Shown here: positions 1-7,015 of the stretch, piece after piece | Layout: each line of letters begins with the position of its first letter | Position numbering within the stretch: position 1 is the stretch's first letter | Assembly (NCBI GenBank): GCA_017651645.1 | Contig: JAGCCO010000037.1 | Location: 1 to 11,560 of the forward strand | Length of the DNA stretch: 11,560 nt | From: Bacteroidales bacterium | Lineage (GTDB): Bacteria; Bacteroidota; Bacteroidia; Bacteroidales; F082 | Reading direction: 5' to 3' | Position numbers and translations under genes: made by a program | Notes under the pieces: model-generated | What the model saw: only the letters and a program-made list of their open reading frames with translations | The model's database searches: none | Told to the model about the DNA's origin: nothing

Positions 1-1458
1 CAAGGCTCTCCAATCCTCGGTACTGGACACATGCCAACCTTCAGGACAGACTCCCTGGTGAGTTTCACCGATCAAGCTGTCGTCAACGACATCCGTCATG
101 TACTTGTTATCAATTTGCATGGCTTCCGTCCAAGTATAGAGACCATCAGATTCATACTTGAGTTCTTCGGCCATCCATTCATACTTTTTCCCTTCGTATT
201 CAAAGCTCACGGTCTTGTACTTATGTCCGTCACGCGGGTCGGTCATAGTCCCCGTTTTGTGGTCAACCGGAATCTTGAGAGAATCGATATATCCCTCTGT
301 CTTAAGTTCCCAGTAAAAACCGTTGCAAAGGAGATAACCCGATTTCAATACTTTCACTTGCCTATCAGCAGGATCTTCAGCAATAATAGGTCTATTGAAT
401 TGTCGATACTCGCCCCAAAGATTTTCCGTACAACGTTCAAGGCCCATGTAATCCAAAAACAGCAATATGCCGAATTCATACTCGTCCACCGCAACAAGGA
501 GGCGCTCATACGATTCTGGATCAACCTTTTTCTTGTCCAGCAAATCGTCATCATCAACATCTTCCATATTGCTATTCTCTAGGGTCAAAATATATGCCGT
601 TCCAACAAGAGACTGCATAAGGGTATCATCGAGAATACCGTCATCGGCGAAGTCATCGGTAAACCCGTCAAGATACTTTTGCAACTTAGAACAGTCAACA
701 TTTTCCCTGAGCCTCAAATGTTCCCAATGCCCCATCTCACCTCCCTCGCCATCCCAAGGGTCCCACTCGCTACGGCTATCCAGCAGAAGACTCATGTTGA
801 AAAGAATTCTGTCCGCTTCGGTCGTATTGTATATATTCAAATCTTCTGCAGAAGACACTTCAACCTTGACACCGAAAGCCCTAACAACTTCCGCCGCAGC
901 CTGTTTCTTGGCTTGAACAAAAGACTTGCCGGATTTGATCAAGTTCAAGACTCGTTTGTATTCAAAATGTGTCAAGATGTTGATGTTTACCGTTTCACGC
1001 TTTCGCAAATCAGAGACGGCATCAAGGCGCATGGGACATTCAGAACGCTTGGGATCTACTTCCATTACATCATCATCAAAGTAAAAAAATGCCTCCGCAT
1101 CATGTATATAATAACCCTCTGCAGATAGTCGCACATACTGGCTTTCTAGATCGAGGCTATCGAACTTGAAATCGCCCTTATCATTAATAGTCACAGTAGT
1201 GTATTCTCTACCGGTGGGTTCAAGATTCCCATTCGCCGATGTTTCACGGAGAACAACACTGGAGCCCTTCACGAACGGGCCCTTCTGCGCCACGCCGGCA
1301 ATCTGCTTATTCGTAATGGCGATAACACCCGAATCGACGGAGGATCCCCCAGCGACATCATTATCACCGGAACAGGCGACCACAAAGCCCAACAAAATGG
1401 CAAAAGCCAATGTAAAGACCAAGCATTCTCCAACCACTTTATACGCATCCCTTTTCAT
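1..1458 (-). CDS. Lip1: Fib_succ_major-type lipoprotein, C-terminus cut by window edge
   Basis: The reading frame is open from the ATG at 1458 to base 1 without a stop: 486 codons, 3' end outside the window. The start is set by an AGGAGG at 1466-1471, 7 nt upstream, and by an identical start context in Lip2. The product begins MKRDAYKV, has a hydrophobic stretch (about 13-28) and a lipobox FVVAC with Cys29, so it should be a membrane-anchored lipoprotein; the residues after Cys are acidic (SGDND). An N-terminal module (about 44-190) carries ITNKQIAGVAQKGP, then VNINILTHFEYKR and SGKSF..AKKQA. A mostly acidic middle region follows. The C-terminal Fib_succ_major (TIGR02145) domain starts near GTMTDPRDG, continues through YEWMAEELKYE and CPEGWHV, and is cut there. 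Its A overlaps the Reg1 stop (ATGA), implying co-transcription and translational coupling. It is a close paralogue of Lip2. Role unknown; family membership is fairly sure, substrate or partner is not known. Confidence 0.9.
   Translation of the reverse strand, partial: MKRDAYKVVGECLVFTLAFAILLGFVVACSGDNDVAGGSSVDSGVIAITNKQIAGVAQKGPFVKGSSVVLRETSANGNLEPTGREYTTVTINDKGDFKFDSLDLESQYVRLSAEGYYIHDAEAFFYFDDDVMEVDPKRSECPMRLDAVSDLRKRETVNINILTHFEYKRVLNLIKSGKSFVQAKKQAAAEVVRAFGVKVEVSSAEDLNIYNTTEADRILFNMSLLLDSRSEWDPWDGEGGEMGHWEHLRLRENVDCSKLQKYLDGFTDDFADDGILDDTLMQSLVGTAYILTLENSNMEDVDDDDLLDKKKVDPESYERLLVAVDEYEFGILLFLDYMGLERCTENLWGEYRQFNRPIIAEDPADRQVKVLKSGYLLCNGFYWELKTEGYIDSLKIPVDHKTGTMTDPRDGHKYKTVSFEYEGKKYEWMAEELKYESDGLYTWTEAMQIDNKYMTDVVDDSLIGETHQGVCPEGWHVSSTEDWRAL
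1280..1320. repeat. 41-nt block identical to one in Lip2 (4120-4160)
   Basis: This stretch of Lip1 encodes the ITNKQIAGVAQKGP core and is base-for-base identical to 4120-4160 in Lip2. A third copy at 7676-7713 in LipA matches at 37 of the first 38 bases. Flanking codons in the three genes are far less alike. Confidence 0.8.
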
Positions 1459-2312
1459 CTTTTTTCCTCCTTATTAGTTACACATTTCTTTCCCGTCCCT
1501 AAGCGTCCGCTCATCGGGAAAAGTTGCATGTTCAATCGGTAAACATATTCCGTCTCATTTTCTTCTGTGGCAATTGCCGTGATACGGCGGCGGCAAGCCT
1601 CAAGTTCCTTGCGAATGCGGTCATAAGAACGCCGCGTCAGGCCCAAGACCATTCCCGACATTTCGCGTTCCGACAGCGGCAGGTCCAAGGCCTTTATCGC
1701 AAATTCCCCCATCTGGCGCTGCAAATCTCTCGCCGCTACGGGAACGGCATCGGCAGCTCCAATCGCCACCGACTTTTCCGTCTGGCGGTAGTTTCCGTTC
1801 TTGTCCTTCTTCAGGAGATTCATCTTCACCAGCAAATCAAGCGTCTCGCTCACCTCGGCAGCGGTTATCACCGGCCTGCAGGTGCGGGCCATCTCGAGAG
1901 GCCGCGCCCCCGGCATGTGCGGAGCCAGTTCGCGCAGCACCGGATTTTTCCACGACTTGAAATAGTCAAACTCCTCTTTCCCGAGCACATGTACCTTGTG
2001 CGCCTGGGCCAACGCACAGCGTTCCTCGAAGGCGACACGCTTCGCCGCGTCGCTCTTCGCATGGGCATACGAGACCATCAACACGAAATAGGTCTGTTCA
2101 AAACCCGCAAGCCCCATAGCATTCGCGACCGAACCGGCGGCATTGACACTCAGGTTCTTCTTTCCTTCGCAAACATACTTCAAGTAAACCGCCGACGAGA
2201 AGCCTGCATCACGTGCAAAATCGCGCCAGGTAAATGCCGAGCTGCGCTTACGTTCATCGTAGTAATCCTGGATGAACTTGCGATAATCTGTATATTCAAC
2301 GATTTCCTTCAT
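1455..2312 (-). CDS. Reg1: TIGR02147 family HTH / DUF4423-like regulator
   Basis: A 285-residue protein typical in length for the Fibrobacter paralogous family TIGR02147. The N-terminal MKEIVEYTDYRKFIQDYY is the conserved opening of the family here. A helix-turn-helix is likely at about 28-70 (TWRDFARDAGFS, then a probable recognition helix SAVYLKYVCEGKKN). A winged-helix-like segment lies at about 148-182 (ITAAEVSETLDLLVKMNLLKKD.NGNYRQT), followed by a DUF4423-like C-terminal region ending in YRLNMQLFPMS (258-268). No signal peptide, so cytoplasmic and probably DNA binding. The start is chosen because Reg2 begins identically; no good Shine-Dalgarno precedes it, only an AU-rich leader. Its TGA overlaps the Lip1 ATG by 4 nt (ATGA). 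The pairing suggests it controls its own operon including Lip1; the direction of control is inferred, not shown. Confidence 0.92.
   Translation of the reverse strand: MKEIVEYTDYRKFIQDYYDERKRSSAFTWRDFARDAGFSSAVYLKYVCEGKKNLSVNAAGSVANAMGLAGFEQTYFVLMVSYAHAKSDAAKRVAFEERCALAQAHKVHVLGKEEFDYFKSWKNPVLRELAPHMPGARPLEMARTCRPVITAAEVSETLDLLVKMNLLKKDKNGNYRQTEKSVAIGAADAVPVAARDLQRQMGEFAIKALDLPLSEREMSGMVLGLTRRSYDRIRKELEACRRRITAIATEENETEYVYRLNMQLFPMSGRLGTGKKCVTNKEEKR
1466..1471 (-). promoter_or_regulatory. Strong ribosome binding site for Lip1
   Basis: AGGAGG on the minus strand, 7 nt before the Lip1 ATG, inside the last codons of Reg1 (Lys-Glu-Glu). It fixes the Lip1 start. The regulator upstream has no comparable site. 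Confidence 0.85.
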
Positions 2313-2344
2313 GCTATTAAATATAACCTAACAAACGTTATTGG

Positions 2345-2351
2345 GAACACA
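2345..2351. promoter_or_regulatory. Extra GAACACA half-site in the Reg1 leader
   Basis: GAACACA (TGTGTTC on the coding strand) lies 27 bp downstream of the proposed -10 element, in the presumed 5' UTR. It repeats the half-site word of the upstream operator at 2416-2443. At exactly the same offset Reg2 has GGACATA (5189-5195), a 5 of 7 match to its own word GAACATG. It could be a second binding site allowing looping or repression, or chance in one promoter. Confidence 0.45.
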
Positions 2352-2371
2352 AATTTTGCGTTTTCGTTCAA

Positions 2372-2397
2372 ATTTTACCATTTTTCTATTTTTTCAA
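2372..2397 (-). promoter_or_regulatory. Probable promoter of the Reg1-Lip1 operon
   Basis: The coding strand shows TGGTAAAAT, an extended -10 (TAAAAT at 2372-2377), 59 nt before the Reg1 start. The same TGGTAAAAT occurs 58 nt before Reg2. The best -35 candidate, TTGAAA (2392-2397), has only a 14-nt spacer, so the -35 is weak, which would fit a promoter needing an activator. The transcription start would be near 2365. Confidence 0.5.
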
Positions 2398-2415
2398 TTA
2401 AAATTCAGCAATCCA

Positions 2416-2443
2416 GAACACAATCATGTGTTCCAGGAACACA
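2416..2443. promoter_or_regulatory. Operator-like inverted and direct repeats upstream of Reg1
   Basis: Three copies of one 7-nt word: GAACACA (2416-2422), its inverse TGTGTTC (2427-2433), and GAACACA again (2437-2443). The last two form a perfect 17-nt palindrome, TGTGTTCCAGGAACACA, with 8-bp arms and one central base (2427-2443). The two direct copies are 21 bp apart, two helical turns. The set lies just upstream of the -35 region and abuts the U-tract of the Lip2 terminator. Cassette 2 has the same layout with a different word (5259-5287). This is probably the site of the TIGR02147 regulator; that assignment is inference. Confidence 0.7.
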
Positions 2444-2468
2444 GAAAAAAGACCCCGCAAGCGGGGCC
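2444..2468 (-). terminator. Intrinsic terminator after Lip2
   Basis: On the coding strand GGCCCCGC and GCGGGGTC form a GC-rich hairpin with a tight loop (2451-2468), directly followed by six U residues (2445-2450). It lies about 25 nt after the Lip2 stop and closely resembles the terminator at 5304-5327. Confidence 0.88.
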
Positions 2469-2492
2469 TGAATAAGAGAGAGATAATTTATC

Positions 2493-4304
2493 CTAGTTTT
2501 TCACGCAGCGGACACGGGCTTCCTCTAGCGTAGGTTCACCTAGTGGCCAAGCCGCACTGCCAATATAAATTAGAATTTGGTTCACGTCTGTGTTGAAGGA
2601 ACGATACCTTGCAGCAAGATCACATGCCCACATTTCATTATTTTCATTACAGTATTGGTACAAAGCCATCCATAATTCCTCCGTATTTTTGCCAGAAAAA
2701 GATTCATGTACGTACGTGTGATAATAGAGTCTCAAGTACTCCTTATCCATCGGTTCAAGATTGAAATCGAACCTATTATGAAATACGCCAACGGAACTCT
2801 TTGCAAAGGCGGATTCCCTGTCTGTTTTCCATGTTTCGTCAAACAGATTTTCGAGCCCGCCCACATAAACAACCAGGTCTGACCAATCCCTAGCATTTGC
2901 CACATGCCAACCATCAGGGCAAATTCCTTGATGTAAAGTATCAATCAAACCTTCATCAACATGCTGGTTCATATATTTATCATCAATTTGCATAGCAGTC
3001 GTCCAGCTATACAACCCCGAAGATGCCTCATACTTAAGGTCTTCCGCCATCCACTCATAGTTTTTCCCATTGAACACAAAACTTACCGTTTTATATTTTT
3101 TGCCGTCTCGCGGATCGGTCATAGTCCCCGATTCATGATCAATTCTCATTGTAAGCGAATCTATTTGTTCTTTTGTCTTTATTTCCCAGCTATAACCATC
3201 GCAAAGAAGGTAGCCAGAGTCCACAGTTGCCATCTGCTCCAAATTGCGATCATACTGTACAATAGGCCTTTCGAATTTCCTGACTTCGCCCCAAAGATCT
3301 TCGGTACACTGTTCAACACCCATATAGTTTAAAAACAAGAACTTACCAAAGTCGTATTGTTTTTTTATTTTCGCAACGCGGTCATACGTATTAGAGTCCA
3401 TTTCTTTCTCCGCCCTCATCATTTCTTCATCGAAGAATTCGGCGTTGTTATGACCTCTAACCTGATTATAAGCCTGATACGCCAAGTGCTGCATAATGGA
3501 ATCGCTCAACACACCATCATCGGCAAAGTCATCGGCAATCCCATCAATAAATTTCTGGAGATTCGGACAATTGACGCGATCGGGATTTGTCCAATGCTCC
3601 CATTCTTCATCGGAATCCAACTCGCCCTCCCACGGGTCCCACAATTCTCGTGTATCAACAAATATACTGAGATTATAGAGAGTCCTATCCCCTTCTGTCG
3701 TGTTGAAAATATTCAAGTCTTCCGCCAACGGGACTTCAATATTCACCCCGAACATAGCAAAAACTTCCTCCATCGCCTGTCTTTTAGCCTCAGCAAACGA
3801 CTTGCCGGACTTAAACAATTTCAGCACTCTCTTGTATTCAAAATGAGTCAAGAGATTGATGTTTGAAGTATTGCGATTTGCCAAATCAGTGACCGCATCA
3901 AGGCGCATTTGACATTCCGAAAGTCGATTGTCACCGTATTCATGCGTATAGTAACCTTCAGCAGAAAGAAGTACATATTGACATTCCAGATCAATGCTGT
4001 CAATTGCAAATTCGCCCTTGTCGCCAGTAATCGTAGTATAGTATTCCTTGCCCGTGGGTTTAAGGTTCCCTTCCGCAGATGTTTCACGGAGTACGACGCT
4101 AGACCCCTCTACAAGTGGCCCCTTCTGCGCCACGCCGGCAATCTGCTTATTCGTAATGGCTATTACGCCCGCATCGCCCGAAGCGCCGCCTACGAGATCT
4201 TTGTCATCGGAATCAGAACAGGCAACCACAAAGCCCAACAAAATGGCAAAAGCCACTGTAAAGACCAAGCATTCCCCAAAAACTTTATACGCATCCCTTT
4301 TCAT
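2493..4304 (-). CDS. Lip2: Fib_succ_major-domain lipoprotein
   Basis: A 603-residue lipoprotein starting MKRDAYKVFGEC. A more upstream in-frame ATG at 4328 exists, but AGGAGG at 4311-4316 sits 6 nt before 4304 and Lip1 starts at the same residue, so 4304 is preferred. Hydrophobic segment about 13-28, lipobox FVVAC with Cys29, then an acidic stretch (SDSDDKD). The N-terminal module (about 48-190) holds ITNKQIAGVAQKGP, NINLLTHFEYKR and KSGKSFAEAKRQA; it is shared with Lip1, LipA and, diverged, LipB. The middle (about 190-390) is rich in Asp/Glu. The Fib_succ_major (TIGR02145) domain runs from GTMTDPRDG (393) through YEWMAEDLKYE and CPDGWHV (462-468) to the terminal RVRCVKN. It overlaps Reg2 by 20 nt and is followed by a terminator. 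Probably a cell-envelope protein anchored by lipid; its ligand or activity is unknown. Confidence 0.92.
   Translation of the reverse strand: MKRDAYKVFGECLVFTVAFAILLGFVVACSDSDDKDLVGGASGDAGVIAITNKQIAGVAQKGPLVEGSSVVLRETSAEGNLKPTGKEYYTTITGDKGEFAIDSIDLECQYVLLSAEGYYTHEYGDNRLSECQMRLDAVTDLANRNTSNINLLTHFEYKRVLKLFKSGKSFAEAKRQAMEEVFAMFGVNIEVPLAEDLNIFNTTEGDRTLYNLSIFVDTRELWDPWEGELDSDEEWEHWTNPDRVNCPNLQKFIDGIADDFADDGVLSDSIMQHLAYQAYNQVRGHNNAEFFDEEMMRAEKEMDSNTYDRVAKIKKQYDFGKFLFLNYMGVEQCTEDLWGEVRKFERPIVQYDRNLEQMATVDSGYLLCDGYSWEIKTKEQIDSLTMRIDHESGTMTDPRDGKKYKTVSFVFNGKNYEWMAEDLKYEASSGLYSWTTAMQIDDKYMNQHVDEGLIDTLHQGICPDGWHVANARDWSDLVVYVGGLENLFDETWKTDRESAFAKSSVGVFHNRFDFNLEPMDKEYLRLYYHTYVHESFSGKNTEELWMALYQYCNENNEMWACDLAARYRSFNTDVNQILIYIGSAAWPLGEPTLEEARVRCVKN
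4120..4160. repeat. 41-nt block identical to one in Lip1 (1280-1320)
   Basis: Encodes ITNKQIAGVAQKGP in Lip2 and is identical to the Lip1 copy at every base. LipA has a near-identical copy at 7676-7713 (37 of 38). Either recent gene conversion or constraint at the nucleotide level could explain this. Confidence 0.8.
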
Positions 4305-5157
4305 TTTTGTCCTCCTTACTAGATACACATTTCTTCCCCGTCCCCAAGCGTTCGCTCATCGGGAACAATTGCACGTTCAAACGGTAGACCTGTTCCGTTT
4401 CGTCGTCTTCGGTAGCGATAGCCACGACGCGCCGGTAGTAATCTTCCGTTTCCTTTTTTATCCGCTCGAAAGCACGAGACGTAAGGCCCAGCGTATACCC
4501 CGACATGACACGCTCGGAAAGCGGCAGATTAAGCGACTGGATGGCAAATTCCCCCATCTGGCGTTGCAGATCGCGAGCCGCCAACGGCACAGCTTCCACA
4601 GGAGCCATTTTAATCGCCTTGTCGGTCTGATGGTAATTCCCGTTCCTGTCCTTCTTCAAAAGCTTCGCCTTCACCAAGAAGTCAAGCGTCTCGGAAACTT
4701 CCGCCGCCGTAATCTTCGGCTTGCAAGCCTTCGCTATCTCAAGCGGTTTCGCGCCGGGCATGTGCGGGGCCAATTCGCGGATTACCGAATTTTTCCACGA
4801 CTTGAAGTAGTCAAACTCCTCGTCACCGAGCACATGGACCTTGTGCGCTTTCGCCAAAGCACAGCGTTCTTCGAATGCGGCCCTTTTCGCCTTGTCGCTT
4901 TTTGCATGGGCATACGAGACCATCAGCACAAAGTAAGCCTGCTCATAGCCGGCAAGCCCCATGGCATTCGCGACAGAACCTGCGGAGCCGATACTCAGGT
5001 TCTTCTTCCCTTCGCAAACGTACTTCAAGAACACTGCCGACGAGAAGCCTGCATTCCGGGCAAATTCTTGCCACGAAAATGCCGAGCAGCGCTTGCGTTC
5101 ATCGTAGTAGTCTTGGATGTACTTGCGATAATCTGTATATTCAACGATTTCCTTCAT
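4285..5157 (-). CDS. Reg2: TIGR02147 family HTH / DUF4423-like regulator
   Basis: A 290-residue close paralogue of Reg1, collinear along its length. It opens MKEIVEYTDYRKYIQDYY; the HTH is at about 28-70 with putative recognition helix SAVFLKYVCEGKKN (Reg1 has Tyr in place of Phe). The winged-helix-like segment ITAAEVSETLDFLVKAKLLKKD lies at about 150-172, and the C-terminal region contains YRLNVQLFPMS. Compared with Reg1 it ends in five extra residues (EKGCV), because a 1-nt difference before the Lip2 start moves the stop. The overlap with Lip2 is therefore 20 nt rather than 4. Cytoplasmic, probably DNA binding; likely regulates its own operon through the repeats at 5259-5287 (inference). 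No clear ribosome binding site precedes the start. Confidence 0.92.
   Translation of the reverse strand: MKEIVEYTDYRKYIQDYYDERKRCSAFSWQEFARNAGFSSAVFLKYVCEGKKNLSIGSAGSVANAMGLAGYEQAYFVLMVSYAHAKSDKAKRAAFEERCALAKAHKVHVLGDEEFDYFKSWKNSVIRELAPHMPGAKPLEIAKACKPKITAAEVSETLDFLVKAKLLKKDRNGNYHQTDKAIKMAPVEAVPLAARDLQRQMGEFAIQSLNLPLSERVMSGYTLGLTSRAFERIKKETEDYYRRVVAIATEDDETEQVYRLNVQLFPMSERLGTGKKCVSSKEDKNEKGCV
4311..4316 (-). promoter_or_regulatory. Strong ribosome binding site that sets the Lip2 start
   Basis: AGGAGG, 6 nt before the ATG at 4304 and within the Reg2 coding sequence. It rules in favour of 4304 over the in-frame ATG at 4328, which lies upstream of it. Confidence 0.85.
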
Positions 5158-5215
5158 GAGTATGAATATACCCTATTTTTTCAAGTTAGGACATAAAATT
5201 TGCGTTTTTAAGCAG

Positions 5216-5243
5216 ATTTTACCACTTTTTGCGAATTTATCAA
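5216..5243 (-). promoter_or_regulatory. Probable promoter of the Reg2-Lip2 operon
   Basis: Coding strand TTGATA (5238-5243), a 16-nt spacer, then TAAAAT (5216-5221) preceded by TGG as an extended -10. The -10 lies 58 nt before the Reg2 start, matching the 59 nt at Reg1. Transcription would start near 5209. Confidence 0.6.
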
Positions 5244-5258
5244 AAATTACGCATTTCA

Positions 5259-5287
5259 GAACATGTCACACATGTTCCCAGAACATG
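5259..5287. promoter_or_regulatory. Operator-like inverted and direct repeats upstream of Reg2
   Basis: GAACATG (5259-5265), inverse CATGTTC (5271-5277) and GAACATG (5281-5287). The last two make a 17-nt inverted repeat with 7-bp arms. Direct copies are 22 bp apart. The nearest half-site begins 38 bp from the -10 (39 bp at Reg1), upstream of the -35, a position usual for activator sites. The core GAACA is shared with the Reg1 operator, but the last two bases are TG instead of CA. Confidence 0.7.
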
Positions 5288-5303
5288 AGAGAGTGGGTAC
5301 ACG

Positions 5304-5327
5304 AAAAAGGCCCCGCAAGCGGGGCCT
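5304..5327 (-). terminator. Intrinsic terminator after LipB
   Basis: A 9-bp perfect stem (AGGCCCCGC / GCGGGGCCT, 5308-5327) followed on the coding strand by a U run. A short A/T run also flanks the other side, so it could work in both directions. It lies about 25 nt after the LipB stop. Confidence 0.88.
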
Positions 5328-5352
5328 AAAAGAGAGAGTTATACAAATTATC

Positions 5353-7005
5353 CTAGTCTTTCACGCAACGGAGACCCAAAAGTATATCCCCATCGTTGAG
5401 ACCTAATATTGGCAACCTTATATCTCGAATTGACGATACATAAACTCCAAAGCTATCACGAGAGTCATCGGACGGGTCATCACCAGGCTCAATAGTATAA
5501 TTACTGTAGAAAGAGGTATGATACACAGCTTTCTGTTCCGGATTGGGATACTGGGGATAACGCATCAGTTCTAGCATTTCGAGATCATCCTTTATGGCGT
5601 CAGCCATTTGGTCCCACTCCTGATTATTGGGTACGTGCCAACCGTCAGGGCATATACCTTGGACATTCTCATTGAGGTTTATCGGCTTTTTAAGACGAAC
5701 CTCAGAGCTATTAAACTCGCACTTTTCTCCAGCGGAAAACCCAAAAATCTGGCAAATCGTATACCCTCTACCGATCCCAGGGCTATAACTTGTCATCCCT
5801 TTAGAATACATTTCACCTCGGTTGTTTCCCCAGCGAGAAACAGTATCATCACCATTCTTAGTGTCGTATTCCAAAAGGCTTGCCATCCAGGTAGCCGTAT
5901 CGCCATTCTTTAATTCAACATCTAAAGTCTTGTAAACCATACCATCTCTTTCATCGACAAAAGAGCCATATTTTCCCGTGGTGTCAACAGGAGGGTCCCC
6001 TTCGTCTCTTTCTCCATCATAACCCATCCATACGCCGTCTCGGCAAATAACTCGTTCCTTTTCTTCAAAATGGGTCGTTCTTCTGACCTCGTCTTGAGTG
6101 TTACAGTGCCCCCATACAGAATCCCAAGGAGAAGCGAATTGCTTGAGAAACTTTTTAAAATCGGGAACTTCGGCGACTTCAACCCATTCTTTTACATACC
6201 TGGCAACGGTATCGCGGCCATCATTATCGTAAGTGTAGTAATCGTAGACGGGTTCAAGCCCGACTTTGGCATTGTCAAAAACGCCATCGTGATAATCCAT
6301 GGACACAAGGTCTTTTGTCCGGCGAATCAAGACAGTGTCATCCCAGGTTCCATCCTTTTCCAAATCCAGGGAAATCTCGGCCAAAGTACTTGCTACTTCG
6401 CCCATATCTTTACCCGTAAGCATAATCATGGAGACTGCCAAAAGTTTAGCATCGCCTTCGGTATTGTTGAGAATATCGAGCTGATCAAAGGCTTCCGTCT
6501 CCTCTGAAAAACCAAAAGCGGCCATCACTTCTTTTTCGGCTTGTTTTTTCGCTTCGCCAACAGTTTTACCCTGCTTGACCAGATAGCGAATTCGGTCAAA
6601 AGACAGATGCGTCAGAACGTTGATGTTGACATGGTCTAGGTCCCGCAAGTCGACAAGACTATTCAACGAAATCGTTTGTTCAGAAGGAAAACCGCTCAAC
6701 TCGCTGGTAAAGTAGCCGTTGGCATTGAGCCATGCATAACGATCGTCCAAATCAATGTTTTTCAAGGAGTATTCACCGCGGTCGTTATCGATTTCCGTGG
6801 AGAAATGTGCCCCCGTTTGCTGCAGTTTTTCATCCATCCCATAAAGGGTCACTTTGGTTCCTTTTGTAAAAGGCCCCTTTTGCGACTTCCCGGAAATAGT
6901 TCTTCCAGAGGCCGAACTTTCAGAACCCGATTCAAACTGGCTGCACGCCGTGAAAAAAGTTCCTGCGACAAGTAACGTGAAAATGGCAAGATTTTTTTTA
7001 GACAT
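5353..7005 (-). CDS. LipB: Fib_succ_major-domain lipoprotein, third gene of the Reg3 operon
   Basis: A 550-residue lipoprotein. Signal: MSKKNLAIFTLLVAGTFFTAC, lipobox FTAC, Cys21, then a Ser/Glu-rich tether. The N-terminal module (about 36-168) is a diverged relative of those in the other lipoproteins: SGKSQKGPFTKGTKVTLY, VNINVLTHLSFDR, KQGKTVGEAKKQAEKEV. The middle is rich in charged residues. The Fib_succ_major domain runs from FVDERDGMVYKT (about 349) through ATWMASLLEY and ICPDGWHVP (451-459) to the terminal RCVKD. It starts 9 nt after the LipA stop, with AGGAGG at 7010-7015 sharing a base with that stop. It is less like Lip1 and Lip2 than they are to each other: it lacks ITNKQIAGVA and its leader differs. 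Envelope-anchored; function unknown. Confidence 0.92.
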   Translation of the reverse strand: MSKKNLAIFTLLVAGTFFTACSQFESGSESSASGRTISGKSQKGPFTKGTKVTLYGMDEKLQQTGAHFSTEIDNDRGEYSLKNIDLDDRYAWLNANGYFTSELSGFPSEQTISLNSLVDLRDLDHVNINVLTHLSFDRIRYLVKQGKTVGEAKKQAEKEVMAAFGFSEETEAFDQLDILNNTEGDAKLLAVSMIMLTGKDMGEVASTLAEISLDLEKDGTWDDTVLIRRTKDLVSMDYHDGVFDNAKVGLEPVYDYYTYDNDGRDTVARYVKEWVEVAEVPDFKKFLKQFASPWDSVWGHCNTQDEVRRTTHFEEKERVICRDGVWMGYDGERDEGDPPVDTTGKYGSFVDERDGMVYKTLDVELKNGDTATWMASLLEYDTKNGDDTVSRWGNNRGEMYSKGMTSYSPGIGRGYTICQIFGFSAGEKCEFNSSEVRLKKPINLNENVQGICPDGWHVPNNQEWDQMADAIKDDLEMLELMRYPQYPNPEQKAVYHTSFYSNYTIEPGDDPSDDSRDSFGVYVSSIRDIRLPILGLNDGDILLGLRCVKD

Positions 7006-7009
7006 AATT

Positions 7010-7015
7010 CCTCCT
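7010..7015 (-). promoter_or_regulatory. Ribosome binding site of LipB overlapping the LipA stop
   Basis: The coding strand reads TAAGGAGG: the last A of the LipA stop codon is the first A of AGGAGG. The spacer to the LipB ATG is 4 nt, short but workable. A ribosome finishing LipA would be placed directly on the LipB start. Confidence 0.75.

Noticed and set aside
1524..2471. Plus-strand open frame (315 codons) opposite Reg1 and its promoter
   Set aside because: Antisense shadow of Reg1 that runs through the operator and the terminator; its composition is not protein-like.
4305..4328. Eight-codon N-terminal extension of Lip2 (MYLVRRTK)
   Set aside because: The AGGAGG lies inside this extension and points to the ATG at 4304, and Lip1 begins at the equivalent residue.
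4048..5196. Long plus-strand open frame (382 codons) opposite Reg2 and the start of Lip2
   Set aside because: It lies antisense to two well-supported genes, its protein is rich in Arg, His and Phe with no family resemblance, and it has no ribosome binding site. A similar frame appears opposite Reg1 simply because the regulators are paralogues.
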